This document shows, in pieces, positions 23,201-34,264 of a stretch of 64,000 nucleotides of DNA (positions are counted from its first letter, which is position 1; each line of letters starts with the position of its first letter). A program made the position numbers and the translations under genes. Source of the stretch: Cristatella mucedo (taxonomy: Eukaryota; Bryozoa; Phylactolaemata; Cristatellidae). Below the pieces are notes generated by a model that saw nothing but the letters and a program-made list of their open reading frames with translations, had not been told where the DNA came from and searched no databases. The stretch lies in contig WPIO01000010.1 of NCBI GenBank assembly GCA_009760855.2, forward strand, positions 5,808,501 to 5,872,500, given 5' to 3'.

Positions 23201-25833
23201 TAGTCACAAGATGACTTAGTGGAGTCTGATGCTGAACAACAAAACTACCATTATTTAAAATCAGAACTGATGATCTTATTAAATAACCCATTAATTAAAG
23301 CTTCATAAAGCATATGTATATTAAACTAGGTAGTATTAAATATTTTTAAAGCATTATGTTCCGAGTAAAAACTAAAACAAGGATATTTAGCTAATTATCA
23401 TTGTCCCTTTAATCCGGTGGTTCCATTCAATTTTTTGAAAGAACATTGTCTAAAGCTTAAAATTTGTAACATACCTTACTATAGAGCTTGCAGCTGGAAT
23501 CTTATGGTGTCTAAGAATTTGGGAAGTGTAAATTATTAAATTATATTATTTTCAAACGTAATAATAATACTAATAGCAAGGATTGTAATACCAACTCTTT
23601 TTTGACGACAGCATGAAAACAGAATACTTATAGAACACATATCTCAGCAGATAAAGCATCCAAAGATTTTATCCACAAATAAGCAACGGAAAAAAATAAT
23701 TTGGATTTTAGATGGGCTTCTATTTTTTCTATTTAAGGGAATGATTGGGATCAATTTAGCTTTCACTTGCAGGAACCGTGCCAGCAGGGTCAAGCTGTCA
23801 ATTTATAAGTACGGGATAAAGCAACAATAATGATCAGATATTTATTCTTAAAGAAACCTAAATGAGCAAATTGGGCTTTTCCATGCCTTTTTTACGAGTT
23901 GGTATGAACTATTTTAATTAGTTAATAGTAGTATGTCAGAGGTATCATGTACAAGCATATACAGTTCAACGTAACACACATGACTAAAAAAACGGGGTCA
24001 GGAACAAGTATTGTTTCATATTTGTAATGTCCGTAAGTCGGGAATTTCGTAACTTCAATAGGTAATCCTAAATTTTAAGCATTACAAAGTGAGGCACTAG
24101 TCAACAAAGGTTTTGAGGTTGGTTAGAAGCACCAACTGAATCCTAGTTATGAGGCAGCTAAAAATCAGTAGCAGCTAACTTCAAGATTATGGTTTTACAT
24201 TTCTAAGGATAGTCAAAATACTTAGAATGAGGAAGACAGGCTTCTCTGTTTTTATGCTGACAGGACTTACTTTCGTAATACGTGAGGATTTCTTCCCAGC
24301 TCCATGAGCAAGAAAGTCAACGCATTTGCACTCGTTTCCTGGCCTGCAAAGACACGATTTAATTCGTAATTGGCATTTCTGACTTGCTATTCAGTGTCGC
24401 CTCACTGAATAAAGAGCACAACCTTATTGAAGAATAAAACTAATAAGATCCGAAGATTACCCGATAGCTCATTTAAAGGCATCGTTGCCCCCACTGGCTT
24501 CTTAGAATAAATCCACACAGGATGGATAAGAACTCAGTGTAGATGAGTTGAAAATATACTCACCCGCCACGAAGAACGTTAGCATATTATCCAATACTAG
24601 ATCCATCGTAAATTGCGGATTTTCGGCTGTAAAGAAATGTAAAAACATTGTAGCACCACTATAAGCAAAAAGGATCTGAAAGAAAACTTAAATTTTAGCC
24701 GATCCTGTTTGCCTCCGCTTTTTAAATGGTATGCCGCCTTATAACTTTCCTTGATGCGAAAAAGATCATTTATGCTTTAAATAAGCTTACTTCTTCCCCA
24801 CGAACTAGAGTTCACCCTCAAGAAAATACGCTCTTCACTGAAGGTATGAGCACGTGGACTTTCAAGCCAAAATGCTTGCCACCACTACCGCCGGATGGAT
24901 GCACAAACTGAAAGTTCGCCGGCAGTGATGAAATATGACTCGCACATACCGTGAGCCTTGACGATGACCGAAAGAATGTTGTCTGCAACCTCTTCGTGAT
25001 TCTGCAGTGCTGCCAAGCGCCTGCGAATTGCTTCAGTGGCTGTTGTTTTAATCGCTCTAACATTCCGCCTGTAGTCTTTCCTTTCATTTTCGAGGAGAGG
25101 AGACCACTGAAAGTGATGTAGCAACTGCTAGCGAGCTTTGTGTTGCGTTTGGGAAATCGCTTTGCACTCGTCTTTGAACAGAGGGAAGCAGAATGGGCTG
25201 GTCGAATGTGACAAATTACATCCAACTATTTAGGTGCAGCTCGATTAACTACCATAGTTCACAAACTCAGATCAATGCCCATTCGCTTACTTCAAGTACT
25301 GACAAATATGGACGTTTTGAGAATGCAAGATTTCCAGGCTTCGGTAGCTGTCAAAATCAGTCGCCGAGCAAGGAATGCTGTCAGAATAGGCTTACCCATA
25401 CTTGCTTAAGCCATTGGTTAGCCATTCCCTGTTCATTTCAGCCTAGCCACTTACGTTAGGAAAGAGTGACGTCAAATTTAATGAAACGCCACGTAGCACA
25501 CCGCTTGCTGCTTTCCTGAGGGGGCAGCTGTCTGTGCTCAAGTCTGACGGAGGCTGCCCAAAGATGAGCTACAGCGAACCTCTTGTATGATGATAGTGCT
25601 GCTGATAAGGCATCGCGCGTGAGCCAGCACTTGAATAACAGGCATATATTGAAGTAAGTCTTAAATGCAGGGCGCCCAAAAAGTAGAAGCATACTTGGGA
25701 GATGACGTCGTTAGTGGCTCTCTGCAAATAGTCACTGAGGTCAACAGACTGGTCGGTGTTTGAAAATTCGCTCAGGCTATCCCTTAAGCTCGAAGCCGTA
25801 GCGTTGAAGCCAGACACCAGGCCCACGAGGAAC
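16161..25833 (-). CDS. P450-2: CYP46-like cytochrome P450, exons 5-13 (5' exons not found)
   Basis: Exons at 25695-25833, 25455-25568, 24950-25106, 24564-24626, 24271-24343, 22796-22991, 20632-20723, 17242-17311 and 16161-16298 join in phase into about 347 codons without a stop. In order they give the I-helix (FFVAGQETSAN), K-helix ExxR (KETLRLH), the PxRF region (FNPSRFDPE), the haem loop (FPFSLGPRSCIGQNFA, axial Cys) and a C-terminal strand ending LWVKLSDR. The predicted product is a haem monooxygenase of the ER membrane; sterol hydroxylation is known for CYP46 but unproven here. Intron 11 uses a GC donor. Intron 11 also holds a solo LTR, and intron 10 holds LINE fragments. Exons 1-4 are not visible between 25834 and P450-3, so this copy may be 5'-truncated or have lost its anchor. 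Confidence 0.88.
16542..16611. repeat. 35-bp tandem duplication
   Basis: Two direct copies (16542-16576 and 16577-16611) of a unit ending cttgactccgcttagtttga, with two or three differences. Located in P450-2 intron 12. Confidence 0.9.
17242..17311 (-). CDS. P450-2 exon 12 (haem-binding loop)
   Basis: 70 nt, CAG acceptor, GTGAGT donor. It encodes IPQVSYFPFSLGPRSCIG followed by QNFAM, a complete FxxGxRxCxG haem signature with the axial cysteine. Confidence 0.96.
18791..18829. repeat. ACGC/AC simple repeat
   Basis: acacgcacgcacgcacgcac followed by AC units. This is the left half of a microsatellite that the solo LTR interrupted; the right half continues at 20054. Confidence 0.9.
18830..20053. 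mobile_element. solo LTR, 1224 bp, with 4-bp target duplication
   Basis: Starts TGTAGCGCC and ends GGCGTTACA, an imperfect inverted repeat with TG...CA ends. The flanks are CATG on both sides (18826-18829 and 20054-20057), as expected for a 4-bp target duplication of a Gypsy-like or BEL-like LTR element. The sequence is clearly GC-richer than its surroundings. It has a TATA-like tatttaag near 19207 and internal near-repeats around ggcgtgtgtggag (from about 19509 and 19643) and gtattccctcc (from about 19615 and 19737). No gag, pol or second LTR is present, so this is a solo LTR left by recombination. The transcription strand is probably plus, judging from the TATA position. It lies in P450-2 intron 11. 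Confidence 0.8.
20054..20236. repeat. compound microsatellite (AC, AT, GA)
   Basis: AC with interspersed ACAA (20054-20136), AT with ACAA interruptions (20137-20195), GA (20194-20236). It continues the CA array left of the solo LTR. Confidence 0.95.
20632..20723 (-). CDS. P450-2 exon 11 (PxRF region), GC splice donor
   Basis: 92 nt. It encodes FSAYCCGRHPDFYEDSELFN then PSRFDPEVEE. The acceptor is TTAG at the F codon, chosen because it restores the FS-x-Y-x-x-GR pattern of the family. The donor reads gaacg then gcaagt, a GC donor; the paralogue has gaacg then gtaaat at the same place. Confidence 0.88.
20905..21225 (-). mobile_element. ATT-LINE 3' end fragment
   Basis: Starts with taataatgcacttgattaag (reverse of the tail), then the hairpin region, the 3' UTR block (ggtcagcatgtaaatgtggt, then gcagcatgcacagtgtcagc) and the last codons. 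In P450-2 intron 10, same strand as the gene. Confidence 0.9.
22033..22275 (+). mobile_element. ATT-LINE 3' end fragment
   Basis: 3' UTR block (ctgtgcatgctgccactaac), hairpin (agaaagagatagagttctct, gagggcacttaatcaag) and ATT repeats ending near 22275. Antisense to P450-2 in intron 10. Confidence 0.88.
22277..22425 (+). mobile_element. possible LINE C-terminal remnant
   Basis: The last codons read DFTTFKKKQK after a diverged stretch, like the DLTTFKKNLKTHLF end of ATT-LINE proteins, and abut an ATT-LINE tail. Too short to assign to a family. Confidence 0.4.
22796..22991 (-). CDS. P450-2 exon 10 (K-helix ExxR)
   Basis: 196 nt, TAG acceptor, GTGAGA donor. It encodes MMDEIASCIGD, then KETLRLHSIAPGTSRYFKED and IRIPAASNVL. 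E and R of KETLR form the ExxR pair that, with the later PxRF arginine, locks the haem core. Same length as P450-3 exon 10. Confidence 0.93.
24271..24343 (-). CDS. P450-2 exon 9 (oxygen-binding I-helix)
   Basis: 73 nt, CAG acceptor, GTAAGT donor. It encodes QETSANALTFLLMELGRNPH, containing the E-T of the A-G-x-E-T oxygen-activation motif. Confidence 0.9.
24564..24626 (-). CDS. P450-2 exon 8 (start of I-helix)
   Basis: 63 nt, CAG acceptor, GTGAGT donor. It encodes ENPQFTMDLVLDNMLTFFVA, leading into the oxygen-binding I-helix. The glycine of AGQET is split across this intron. Confidence 0.9.
24950..25106 (-). CDS. P450-2 exon 7
   Basis: 157 nt, CAG acceptor, GTATGT donor. It encodes WSPLLENERKDYRRNVRAIK then ADNILSVIVKAH, the G-H helix segment ending in the D-I-L-x-x-I-x-K-A pattern that CYP46 enzymes share. 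Confidence 0.88.
25455..25568 (-). CDS. P450-2 exon 6
   Basis: 114 nt, phase 0 at both ends, TAG acceptor and GTAAG donor. It encodes LIFGQPPSDLSTDS through LNLTSLFPN, the E-F helix region. Same length as P450-3 exon 6. Another frame of this exon is also open but matches nothing. Confidence 0.85.
25695..25833 (-). CDS. P450-2 exon 5
   Basis: 139 nt between a CAG acceptor and a GTATGC donor. It encodes FLVGLVSGFNATASSLRDSL through ATNDVISQ, equivalent to the helix C-D region that follows the WxxxR exon in CYP46-type proteins. Same length as P450-3 exon 5. Confidence 0.85.
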
Positions 25834-26059
25834 CTGTGTTGCAAAGATACATCTGCTCAATTGCAAAATTTCACTGCTCGGCAGTAATCAGCCAATGGGT
25901 ATTACGCAACCTGCATTAGTCAGTAATCAGAAACGTTCATGTCACTTCATGTCACTGGACCATAGTTTATTGGGGATGGATTTATTCAAAGATAAGTTTA
26001 CTTGAATATTAAGCAACTCATTGTCTATCATTGTGGAATTGGCTGGGATATTGAAATGC

Positions 26060-26756
26060 TCATACCCCGTCTTGACTTGTGTAACTCACTGCTTACTGGC
26101 CTACCTGCATGTGGAACATGGAGCTTACAGCTTGTGCAAAACTCTGCAGCTTGGCTTGTCCGTCGTGAGCATCGAAGTTGCCACATTACACTGCTTCTCA
26201 CCGACCTGCACTGGCTACCAGTCAAGCAACGGATTTACTTCAAGGTCTTGTCGCTAACTTTTAGGTCACTTCATTCTTTGACTCCAGCCTTTCTCTCAGA
26301 TCTACTTCACCACCAGGCCAAGCATCGTACCATTCACTTTTCGGAATCCAACAGTTTACCAATACATCGTGCAAACCTCAAATCTTTTGGAGATCGTGCA
26401 TTTAATTCGTATGCTCCTAAAGCCTAGAACTCACTCCCGACTTGCGTCACAACATCTCCTGACTTGACCACATTTGAAAAGAACTTAAAAACACCTATTT
26501 AGGACACCATTTAGTGGGTCCCTGTGATTCGTCCTTCATGTGCTTTTGTGTGCTGACACTGTGCATGCTGCCACTAACCACACTTTCATGTTTGCTGTGT
26601 GCATGTCACTCCTAACCATGTTATTCGTGTTGTTTATCAAGCATGATATTACTCACCATTCAATCGCGTTTCCCTTTGCAGCAAATGTTAATTGCCTAGA
26701 AAGAGATTGACTGCTCTGAGGGCGCTTTATCAAGTGCATTATTATTATTATTATTA
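26060..26756 (+). mobile_element. ATT-LINE C-terminal and 3' fragment
   Basis: Encodes remnants of LDLCNSLLTGLPA, LTDLHWLPVKQRIYFKVLSL and RTIHFSESNSLPIHRANLKS, followed by the 3' UTR block, hairpin and seven ATT units (26737-26757). 5' truncated. Meets an opposite-strand copy tail to tail. Confidence 0.92.
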
Positions 26757-26761
26757 TCAGT

Positions 26762-27270
26762 ATACTTAACGCCATCAGAGAACTCAATCTCTTTATAGGA
26801 ACTTTACATTTCAAGGGAAGCTCGATCGAGTGGTTAGTGACAGCACTCTCAATGAAAACAAGCATAACTAAGTTAGGCGTGATATGCATCAGGTTTGCAT
26901 GCATATATGGTCAGTGGCAGTATGCCCAGTGTCAGCCTGCATAAGCCCTTAAAGGACGAATCATGCGGAAATAATCAATGCTGTAAAATGGATTCACTTT
27001 AGTTTCTTTTTAAATTTAGTCTAGTCAGGAGATGTCGTGATGCATGTCGGAAGTGAGCTCCTGGCTTTTGGAACACACGAAGTCAAGGCATGGTCTCTAA
27101 AGGATTTGAGGTTCGTAATAGGTATAGGTAAAAAATTAAGTTGCGAAAAGTAGGTGGTATGATTCTTAGCACGGTGGCGGAGTAGGTAGGCTGGTGACAA
27201 AGAAGAACCTTTGTCAAACGCTACTATACTTAGTTGTTGAATTTCGTGACTAGTTTGATGCATATTCCGT
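26762..27270 (-). mobile_element. ATT-LINE 3' fragment
   Basis: Reverse-strand hairpin, 3' UTR and C-terminal coding remnant (SPAYLLRHRAKNHTTYFSQL on the minus strand). The tail's own ATT run is missing; the element begins a few bases from the neighbouring plus-strand copy. Confidence 0.85.
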
Positions 27271-27794
27271 CATGACAAGAGCTCAGTTTCCGTGATCTCG
27301 CTTAGCTGAGTCACAATAGGAGTAGTCGTAGTATTATCACGAAGACAAAGCTGAGCTATCTCACCGAGCGACAAAAGTTCGCTTTCTTCCCGAGTGATGT
27401 AAGGACGATCGGACTTTCTCCCTTCACTTAGCAGAGATTGACTTACCAAAAATTGAGTTCAGATATTTTCACTAGTGCTGTCTTGGTAAATTTTCTTTTT
27501 ATTTACCTTCATAACTTCAAGATAAAATCCGAATGCCTATTTCACTATGTTTAGAGAGATTTATGGCTTTTAAAGGACTAAGTGGATTTTATTAGGTATT
27601 TTCGTATTTTTATACCAGCCAAATCTCGGAAAAACCAGACTTGTAGCAGCAAAACTGGATTTAATGTCTACAATATATGCGAGCATTACGCATGCTACTT
27701 AGGAAGTAATAACCGGGATTCATACTAAACAGATGAAAGTCTTTTCGTATAGTCAAGTCAGAGGAGTTCGAAGTTAATAATTTAGAACTGAATA
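27271..27794. other. spacer between LINE copies, nothing recognised
   Basis: About 520 bp with no recognised repeat or gene. Confidence 0.4.
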
Positions 27795-28047
27795 ATAAGA
27801 ATAATGCACTTGATAAAGCACCCTCAGAGAATTCAATCTCTTTCTAGGTGCTTTACATCTGCTGCAAAGGGAAACTCGATTGAATAGTGAGTAATATCAT
27901 GCTTGATAAACTACCTGAGTAACATAGTTAGGGGTGACATGCACAGGGTCAGCATGCAAATGTGGTTAGTGGTAGCATGCACAGTGTCAGTACGCAAAAA
28001 CACATGAAGGACGAATCACAGGAACCCTTGTCTACTAGGAATTTTTC

Positions 28048-29823
28048 TTAAATAGGTATTTTTAAGTTCTTTTTAAATGTGGTCAAGTCGGGGGATGTTG
28101 TGCCCCAAGTCGGGAGGGAGTTCCAGGTTTTGAGGGCATATGAACTAGATGCTTGGTCTCTAAAGGATTTGAGTTTTGTACAAGGTATTGGTAGACTTTT
28201 GGATTCCGAAAAGCGGGTGGTGCGATGCTTGGCCTGATGGGGGAGTATATCTGAGAGATAGGCTGGAGCCATAGAATGAAGGGACCTACAAGTGAGCGAC
28301 AAAACCTTGAAGTCAATCCGTTGCTTGACTGGTAGCCAGTGCTGGTCGGCGAGAAGTGGTGTGGTGTGGCAACTGTGAATCTCACGACAGACAAGCCTAG
28401 CTGCAGAGTTTTGCATCAGCTGCAATCGCCTGGTCGCACATGCTGGTAGGCCAGTAAGCAGTGAGTTGCAGAAGTCGAGACAGGTTGTCACGAATGCATC
28501 GACCAACTTACTCGTGGTATCCTTATTCAAACAAGCCCAAAATTTAGCAATGCTATGTAGGTGAAAGTAGGTAGATTTGACTGTGGTGCTGATATGGTCG
28601 TCTAATGAGAGGTCACTTGGGAACATGACACCCAGATCTCGAGTTGATTCAACAGGAGATTTGCTGGCAGAGTCAATTTTGAGCGTTGGCCTTTCAAATT
28701 TCTGAATCACACTGGGTTTCCCTATAACTAATAAGTTAGTTTTATCATCGCATAGTTTTAGAAAATCTGCTGCCATCCATGTGGGGATGTCATCAATACA
28801 TGCAGCAAGCGAGTTGAGAGAATTCGAGGAGCTCGAAGGCGGAGGGATCAAAGCAAAGGTACAACTGAGTGTCTTTCATCCGCATAGAAGTGAAAGCCTA
28901 GATTGTGCTTCGCAATCACATTAGCAGGAGGGAGAGTATAAACCGTGAAAAGAACTGGACCTAGCACGGAGCCCTGATGTACCCAATATTTCGGAGATAA
29001 CTCAGATGATCTTTGTCCATTCACGTCAATACTCTGGCGTCTCCCACTGAGATAGGACTTGAACCTTTGCAGAGCAGTGCCAGTGATGCAGAGGCGAGAT
29101 GACAGGTGCTCTAGAAGAACTTTGTGATCGATAGTAGCAAACGCTGCCAAAAGATCGAGCAAAACAAGCAGAGACACTCTACCCATGTCTGCATTCCCAA
29201 GGAGGTCGTTGTATACCCTAAGCAATGCTGACTCTGAGGAATGATTAGCTCTAATGCCAGACTGGGACTTACTAGCAAGGTTTGAAGTTTCGATATATGA
29301 GTTCAGCTGGTCAGCCACGACACGTTCCAGTATCTTAGATAGGAATGGTAGAAGGTGAAAAACTGGGCGGTAGTTGCTTAAGTTCTCTTGGTCTAGTGTC
29401 GCTTTCTTGAGACCTGACAACAGCTTTTTTGAAAGGTGCTAGGACATGACCTGAGGCTAATGACATATAAATGATGCTAGTTATGCATGGCAGCATCAGA
29501 TCAATGCCACGTAGGAGCAGGACAGTAGGAATAGGGTCCAGAGGACTTAGTATCTTCTTTGATTGGGTTACGAACTTCAGGACTAGATCACTAATGACCT
29601 GCTTAAATGTAGACATTGAGGTGCAGCTAGGAATTGGGGAATAGCATTCTAGTGGGGACGTTGTCATCGCAAGGATAAATTCCCTGATCTTGTCTATCTT
29701 CTGCACAAAGAATCGAGGGAAGCGATCGGCTGGATGATTATTAGGATCATTAGGTAAGGAGCTAATATGGGAACGGTTGAGGAGATGATTTATTGTCGAC
29801 ATCAGCATTTTTGGATTGTGCAT
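28048..29823 (-). pseudogene. ATT-LINE reverse transcriptase and C-terminal region, broken
   Basis: RT landmarks on the minus strand: [60 protein letters not shown] (usual FDTID changed to FATID), HQGSVLGPVLFTVYTLP, then FYAD, where four extra bases near 28871-28876 shift the frame inside YADD. A second frame carries the C-terminal region (CNSLLTGLPACATRRLQLMQ, LADQHWLPVKQRIDFKVLSL, TWNSLP). Inactive. Confidence 0.92.
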
Positions 29824-29879
29824 CTGTGATTCAACAATGTTTTTATAAAAGCTAGACTTGGCCTTTGCTAGGATCGATT

Positions 29880-30465
29880 GGTACGACCTACAGTAGTCTT
29901 CGTATGCCTGTCGATGGGCAGTTAGTCAGGATCGTTTGTATGCTTTTTCAAGCTTTCGTTTAGTAGACTTGGCTAGTTTAATGTCTGTGGTAAACCATAG
30001 GCCGTCTGGGCGAGGGCGCACAGTGCGCTTTTTCACAGGGGCAAACTCGTCTAGCGTGTCAGCTAGTGTCATGTTGAAGCTATCTACAAATGATGACAGA
30101 TGGGAGGGAGGATTGAGCAGCAGAGGTGAAGCAGATATTCTCGCACGGACAGCATCGATGTCAATGGTCTTGAGGTTTCGCGATTCACAGGTTATTGTAG
30201 AGGAGGATGTGGGCACACACTCTAGATTGAATGAGATCTGCATGTGGTCAGATAAGCAGGATTTGGTAATAATTGGTGATGACAAAGTGCAGTTGTATGA
30301 GAAGATCTTGTCGAGTGTGTGACCCTTGATGTTGGTAGGGCCATGCACATGAGCCACAAGGGAGAATGAGTCAGTCAATGCGCGAATTTCGGTGCTGAAA
30401 GCGTTAGATAAGTTATCAAAGTGAACGTTGAAAGCCCCCATAACAAGGAAGGATCGGTTTCATGA
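29880..30465 (-). pseudogene. ATT-LINE endonuclease C-terminal part
   Basis: Minus-strand frame with GAFNVHFDNLSNAFSTEIRA (GDFN in active relatives, so the Asp is changed here), then IKGHTLDKIFS, CLSDHMQISFNL, and a linker rich in basic residues (KLAKSTKRKLEKAYKRS). 5' truncated. Confidence 0.88.
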
Positions 30466-30984
30466 ATAAGCTGCAAAAGCCAGCCTGCCATTTTAGCAGA
30501 TGAAATAAAAACGAGGGCCTATTGTATTCCTTTTTTAACGCTAAGTCAGTCACCAAGATACTCAAGTAACTTCATTGCAAAATCGGCGCGAGTCAATAAT
30601 TTTCCTTAAAATTAGAGAAACATCTTCCGACTTTCAGTGCATTAAGGTGTCTTGGAATTCTTTTTTCTATCTGCTGATGAATAGAAGCTGTTTCGGTGAG
30701 AGTTTTTCATAATTCTATGCAAATCCATTAATCCCAATGACCAGTAATTTACCAAACGAACATAACCACAAAGCTAAAACACTTGACGGCATACAAAAAT
30801 TTAAAACGCATACGCTCTCCAGACTGAAGATTTTTGAATCTGAAAAAAGATGTCATCTCATGAGTCATAAGTTGCTAGTTTAAGATGAGCAATCTGTAAA
30901 AATCGGTCAGTGCAATCAAAACTCTTCGGTGTGATCTAAGAGTGTGAAGGGAGTCTGCAAAGAGAAACGTGTTAATAATACTAA
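30466..30984. other. spacer, nothing recognised
   Basis: About 520 bp of AT-rich sequence between two ATT-LINE copies. Confidence 0.4.
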
Positions 30985-31566
30985 TAATAACAATAATACA
31001 CTTGATAAAAGCGCCATAAGAGAACTCAATCTCTTACTAGGCGCTTTAACTTTGCAGCAAAGGAAACAGGGTTGAATGGTCAGTAGAAATATCGTGCTTG
31101 GTAAACAACATGAATCACATGGTTAAGGGTGGCATGCACAAAGTCAGCATGCAAGTGTGGTTAGTGGCAGCACTTAACAGAGTCAGCACGCATAAGCACA
31201 TACAGGACGAATCACAGGGACCCATTGAATTCCGTCATAATTTTGTGCGTTTTTAAGTGTGTTCTTTAAATGTGGTCAAGCAAGGGACGTCGTGGCGTAA
31301 GTCGGGAGTGAGTTCTCGGCTTTTGAAGAATACAAACTAAAGGCACGGTCTCAAAAGAATTTGAGGTTTGAACGAGGTATAGGTAAACATTTAGTTTCCG
31401 AAAATCAGGTGGTACGATGCTTGACTTGTGGAGGAGTAGATCTGATAGGTAAGCTGGAGCCAAAGAAATAGGGAACCTAAAAGTGAGCCATAAAACCTTG
31501 AAGTCGATCTGTTGCTTGACTGGTAGTCTGTGCAGGTTGGCGAGAAGTGGTGTGATGTGGCAAATG
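30985..31566 (-). mobile_element. ATT-LINE 3' fragment
   Basis: Starts with the reversed ATT run and hairpin, then the 3' UTR block and about 330 bp of the C-terminal coding region. Homology ends at gtggtgtgatgtggcaaatg near 31566. Confidence 0.88.
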
Positions 31567-31894
31567 CGATCCTAAAGGCTGGAAGAGATGAAAACAGGGG
31601 TACAACTGTTGAATATATTCTCTTGCATCGATAAACAGTTTCACAGAGCAATCATCGGACTTCTTTAGATATCAAGCAACATTAGTAACCTTCAAGGAGC
31701 TGCAGCTGCCTTTGAATGTGTTCAATCAAGTAAGCTAACTTAATTTCCCCGCCCTATTTCTTAAGCATGCTAACTGACCGGGCTGTGCAAGGACGACAAT
31801 CAGAACCATGGGCTTTTCTATTTATTAAACAGTCCTGTCTATATATTGTCATTTTTCAAGCTAAAATCTCAGAATAAAGCTAATTATTTGAGGA

Positions 31895-31975
31895 GCTCGT
31901 TGCAGCAAATGTAAAGCACCTGTAAAGAGATTGAGTTCTCTGAGATCGCTTTATCAAGGGAATTATTATTATTAT
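31895..31975 (+). mobile_element. ATT-LINE 3' tail
   Basis: gcagcaaatgtaaagcacct, agagattgagttctctgaga and four ATT units. Confidence 0.75.
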
Positions 31976-32538
31976 CTTTATTTCTTCTGGTGGAAAATAG
32001 TCACCCCTGCCGCCATCTCTTTCGGAAGTGATACACCATGTCCATCATACTGGGCCGCTTAATTGAGCTCGAAGCATGCACTTGCAGTGCCCTACATCGG
32101 ATGCTGTATAGACTTGACAATTTTTCGGGACAACGGTATTGTAAGAGCGTGCCCTACAGCTGACGATAATCACTAACTTTCTTCACCCTGCAAGTGGGGT
32201 AAAGGTCAATGAACTCTCCGGCAGTGCTGAGCTAATTCAATTTGTGGCTGGTTTAAGATCCTGGACAGGTATGGCCTGGCTTCGCGTTAATGGCCCACTA
32301 ACACGTATATCACTGCAGCCAGTGATTGACTCTTAGACACAGGTGGGACTGCAGCCAGTATATGATCAATTGACATTTACGGTGGGTAGGGACGTTTTTG
32401 TTTTAGGGTATTGATTTACGAGTGAATGAGTCACAGCTTGGGGGTGTAACAGCACATGCAGCACCTTGGGTTCAGTTCTTTTCAGAGCTGGATTCCACGG
32501 AAGTTGGTTTTATGAGAACAGCCAAGCCCAGTGGAGTT

Positions 32539-32588
<50 letters not shown>

Positions 32589-34264
32589 AAATATTATATT
32601 TCGATATGTGCTTGTGACTGAGCTTCATTTGTCCAGTGCATTTCGATCGATGTCCTCGATAGACCACTTGAATTAAAGTAATAGATGAATTTAATACAGT
32701 CTTATTGAACAGTCATTTGCTACAGCACTAGCTGCTTTAACACGATGGCCGCTGGCACACAATGATCGCCTGCTGCAAGGCTAGAGGCTGTAATACTGAT
32801 CGTGATGAGCATGCACCTTATCACTAGGTTAAAAGCCAACTGCTGTAGAATAGCTAATGCTACGTCGGTATCATGGTATACGATCACTCGCGATTATTCA
32901 AATATTTAGCTCCCGGCTGGTAAAAGCAAGAGTTTTGCATTACTGCTCGTTTGTCACCGTCAAATTTAAGATGGCAATAAGATCGTGATATCCGGAGCTT
33001 ATTCTTATGATTTTATAATGAAAAAAATCTGATTGTAGTTAAGATCTCGATAGCTCTTGTGACTGAAGGTAGCAAAGTTTAAAATAAATAAATTCAATCA
33101 GTGAGGTTGTACTTATAAACTGCTGCCACTTCAATACGATAACCTTACTAGCCATATGATCGGAGACTTTGTTTCTCTAATCGTTACAATATTTGCAGTC
33201 AAAATTAGCACATTTATATTGCATTGACAGCTATTAACGTGTCTATATTTTTATCATTACCAAAAGGCCAGCACGAGATAATTTGGCCTGTCAGTGAATG
33301 ATGAAGTATAGCCAGAAACTCTAGATATTGATGCACTGGCATGACTAGCATCGAAACTTTACAGGCAACACCTTAAAGAGATATGCAAGGAAATGCTAAA
33401 TGACTGTCCTACAATTAATTTTGCATTTTCTTTGGCATATAAAGTTGTACAAACTGCCGACAGCAGCTCGAATAGATTAGTTCTAGAGTCTTAGTTTGGT
33501 AGTGTGCTACCATTTTTTAGTCTCAAACTAGAAGAAACCTAGATGCGAATGTTCGCAGGGTTTTCATTAACCTATTTTCATTGAACCTAGGTTTTCGGCT
33601 TCATTCGGGCACATAAAAATTAGTAAACGTTTATTTGGGAGGTGAGTGTCATGCAAGTATGCGTTTGCATGTGAGTATATGCCTAGTGCTACTCGCTTGA
33701 TGTTCAGCTTCTTTAAAGTAGGCGACTCCTAAAATAGGAACGTTGTAAAATGCTTTAACAGCTGAGAAAGCCTACCCGTAAATGAATTGATACAAGTTCG
33801 TGGCTACTCTCATCGTAAATTATAGCCAAAATGACGTAGCCCTTTTCATTCTTTACAACCAGTGAGATGTGCATTAAATTTGGACTTATAGTCATAAGTC
33901 AACTTACTCGGAACTGCCTTAAAGTACCCTGAACTGAAATCATATATTGATAAATGAAACTTATATTATTATATTTAGCGATTCAGTAGAGTCAACTTAC
34001 TGACGCAATTTTACGAAAATACCCCGTCATGTCCAGTTCTAAAGCCCGAATTGTACAGCAGCTATCTTGAAGCTGCAATCCTTCAGGATTAATATAGACG
34101 TAAGTTCTGATAGTGAAGTCGTTCATTTAATGTTATGCAGTGTGTGTCGTACTTTCCAGCGTGGTGAATACGAAGTCTGTGAAAGCTGAAAGTCTGAGTT
34201 CACAACAACCTTTAAATTCCATTCCATAATTTCATAACTCCGCTCGCAAACCGGCGTTGGATAA
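31976..34264. other. spacer, nothing recognised apart from a GA repeat
   Basis: No gene or known repeat recognised except the GA array listed separately. I looked here for 5' exons of P450-2. A minus-strand stretch near 33800-33880 (KGYVILAIIYDESS) is only vaguely like exon 3 and was not accepted. Confidence 0.35.
32540..32583. repeat. GA microsatellite
   Basis: 22 uninterrupted GA units. Confidence 0.97.

Larger units (their letters stand above)
27795..30465 (-). mobile_element. ATT-LINE, long copy 1 (L2-type), 5' truncated
   Basis: Runs on the minus strand from the C-terminal half of the endonuclease (near 30465) to the hairpin and ATT tail (about 27795). Domain order is endonuclease end, linker, reverse transcriptase, L2-type C-terminal region, 3' UTR. 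Homology to the other long copy stops about 20 bp into the segment upstream of GAFNVHFD, which marks a 5' truncation as is usual for LINEs. Located between P450-2 and P450-3. Confidence 0.93.

Noticed and set aside
24818-25225. 135-codon minus-strand frame over P450-2 exon 7
   Set aside because: Other frame of a real exon; the P450 frame has the splice sites and conserved motifs.
29936-30322. 128-codon plus-strand frame
   Set aside because: Antisense shadow of the ATT-LINE endonuclease region.
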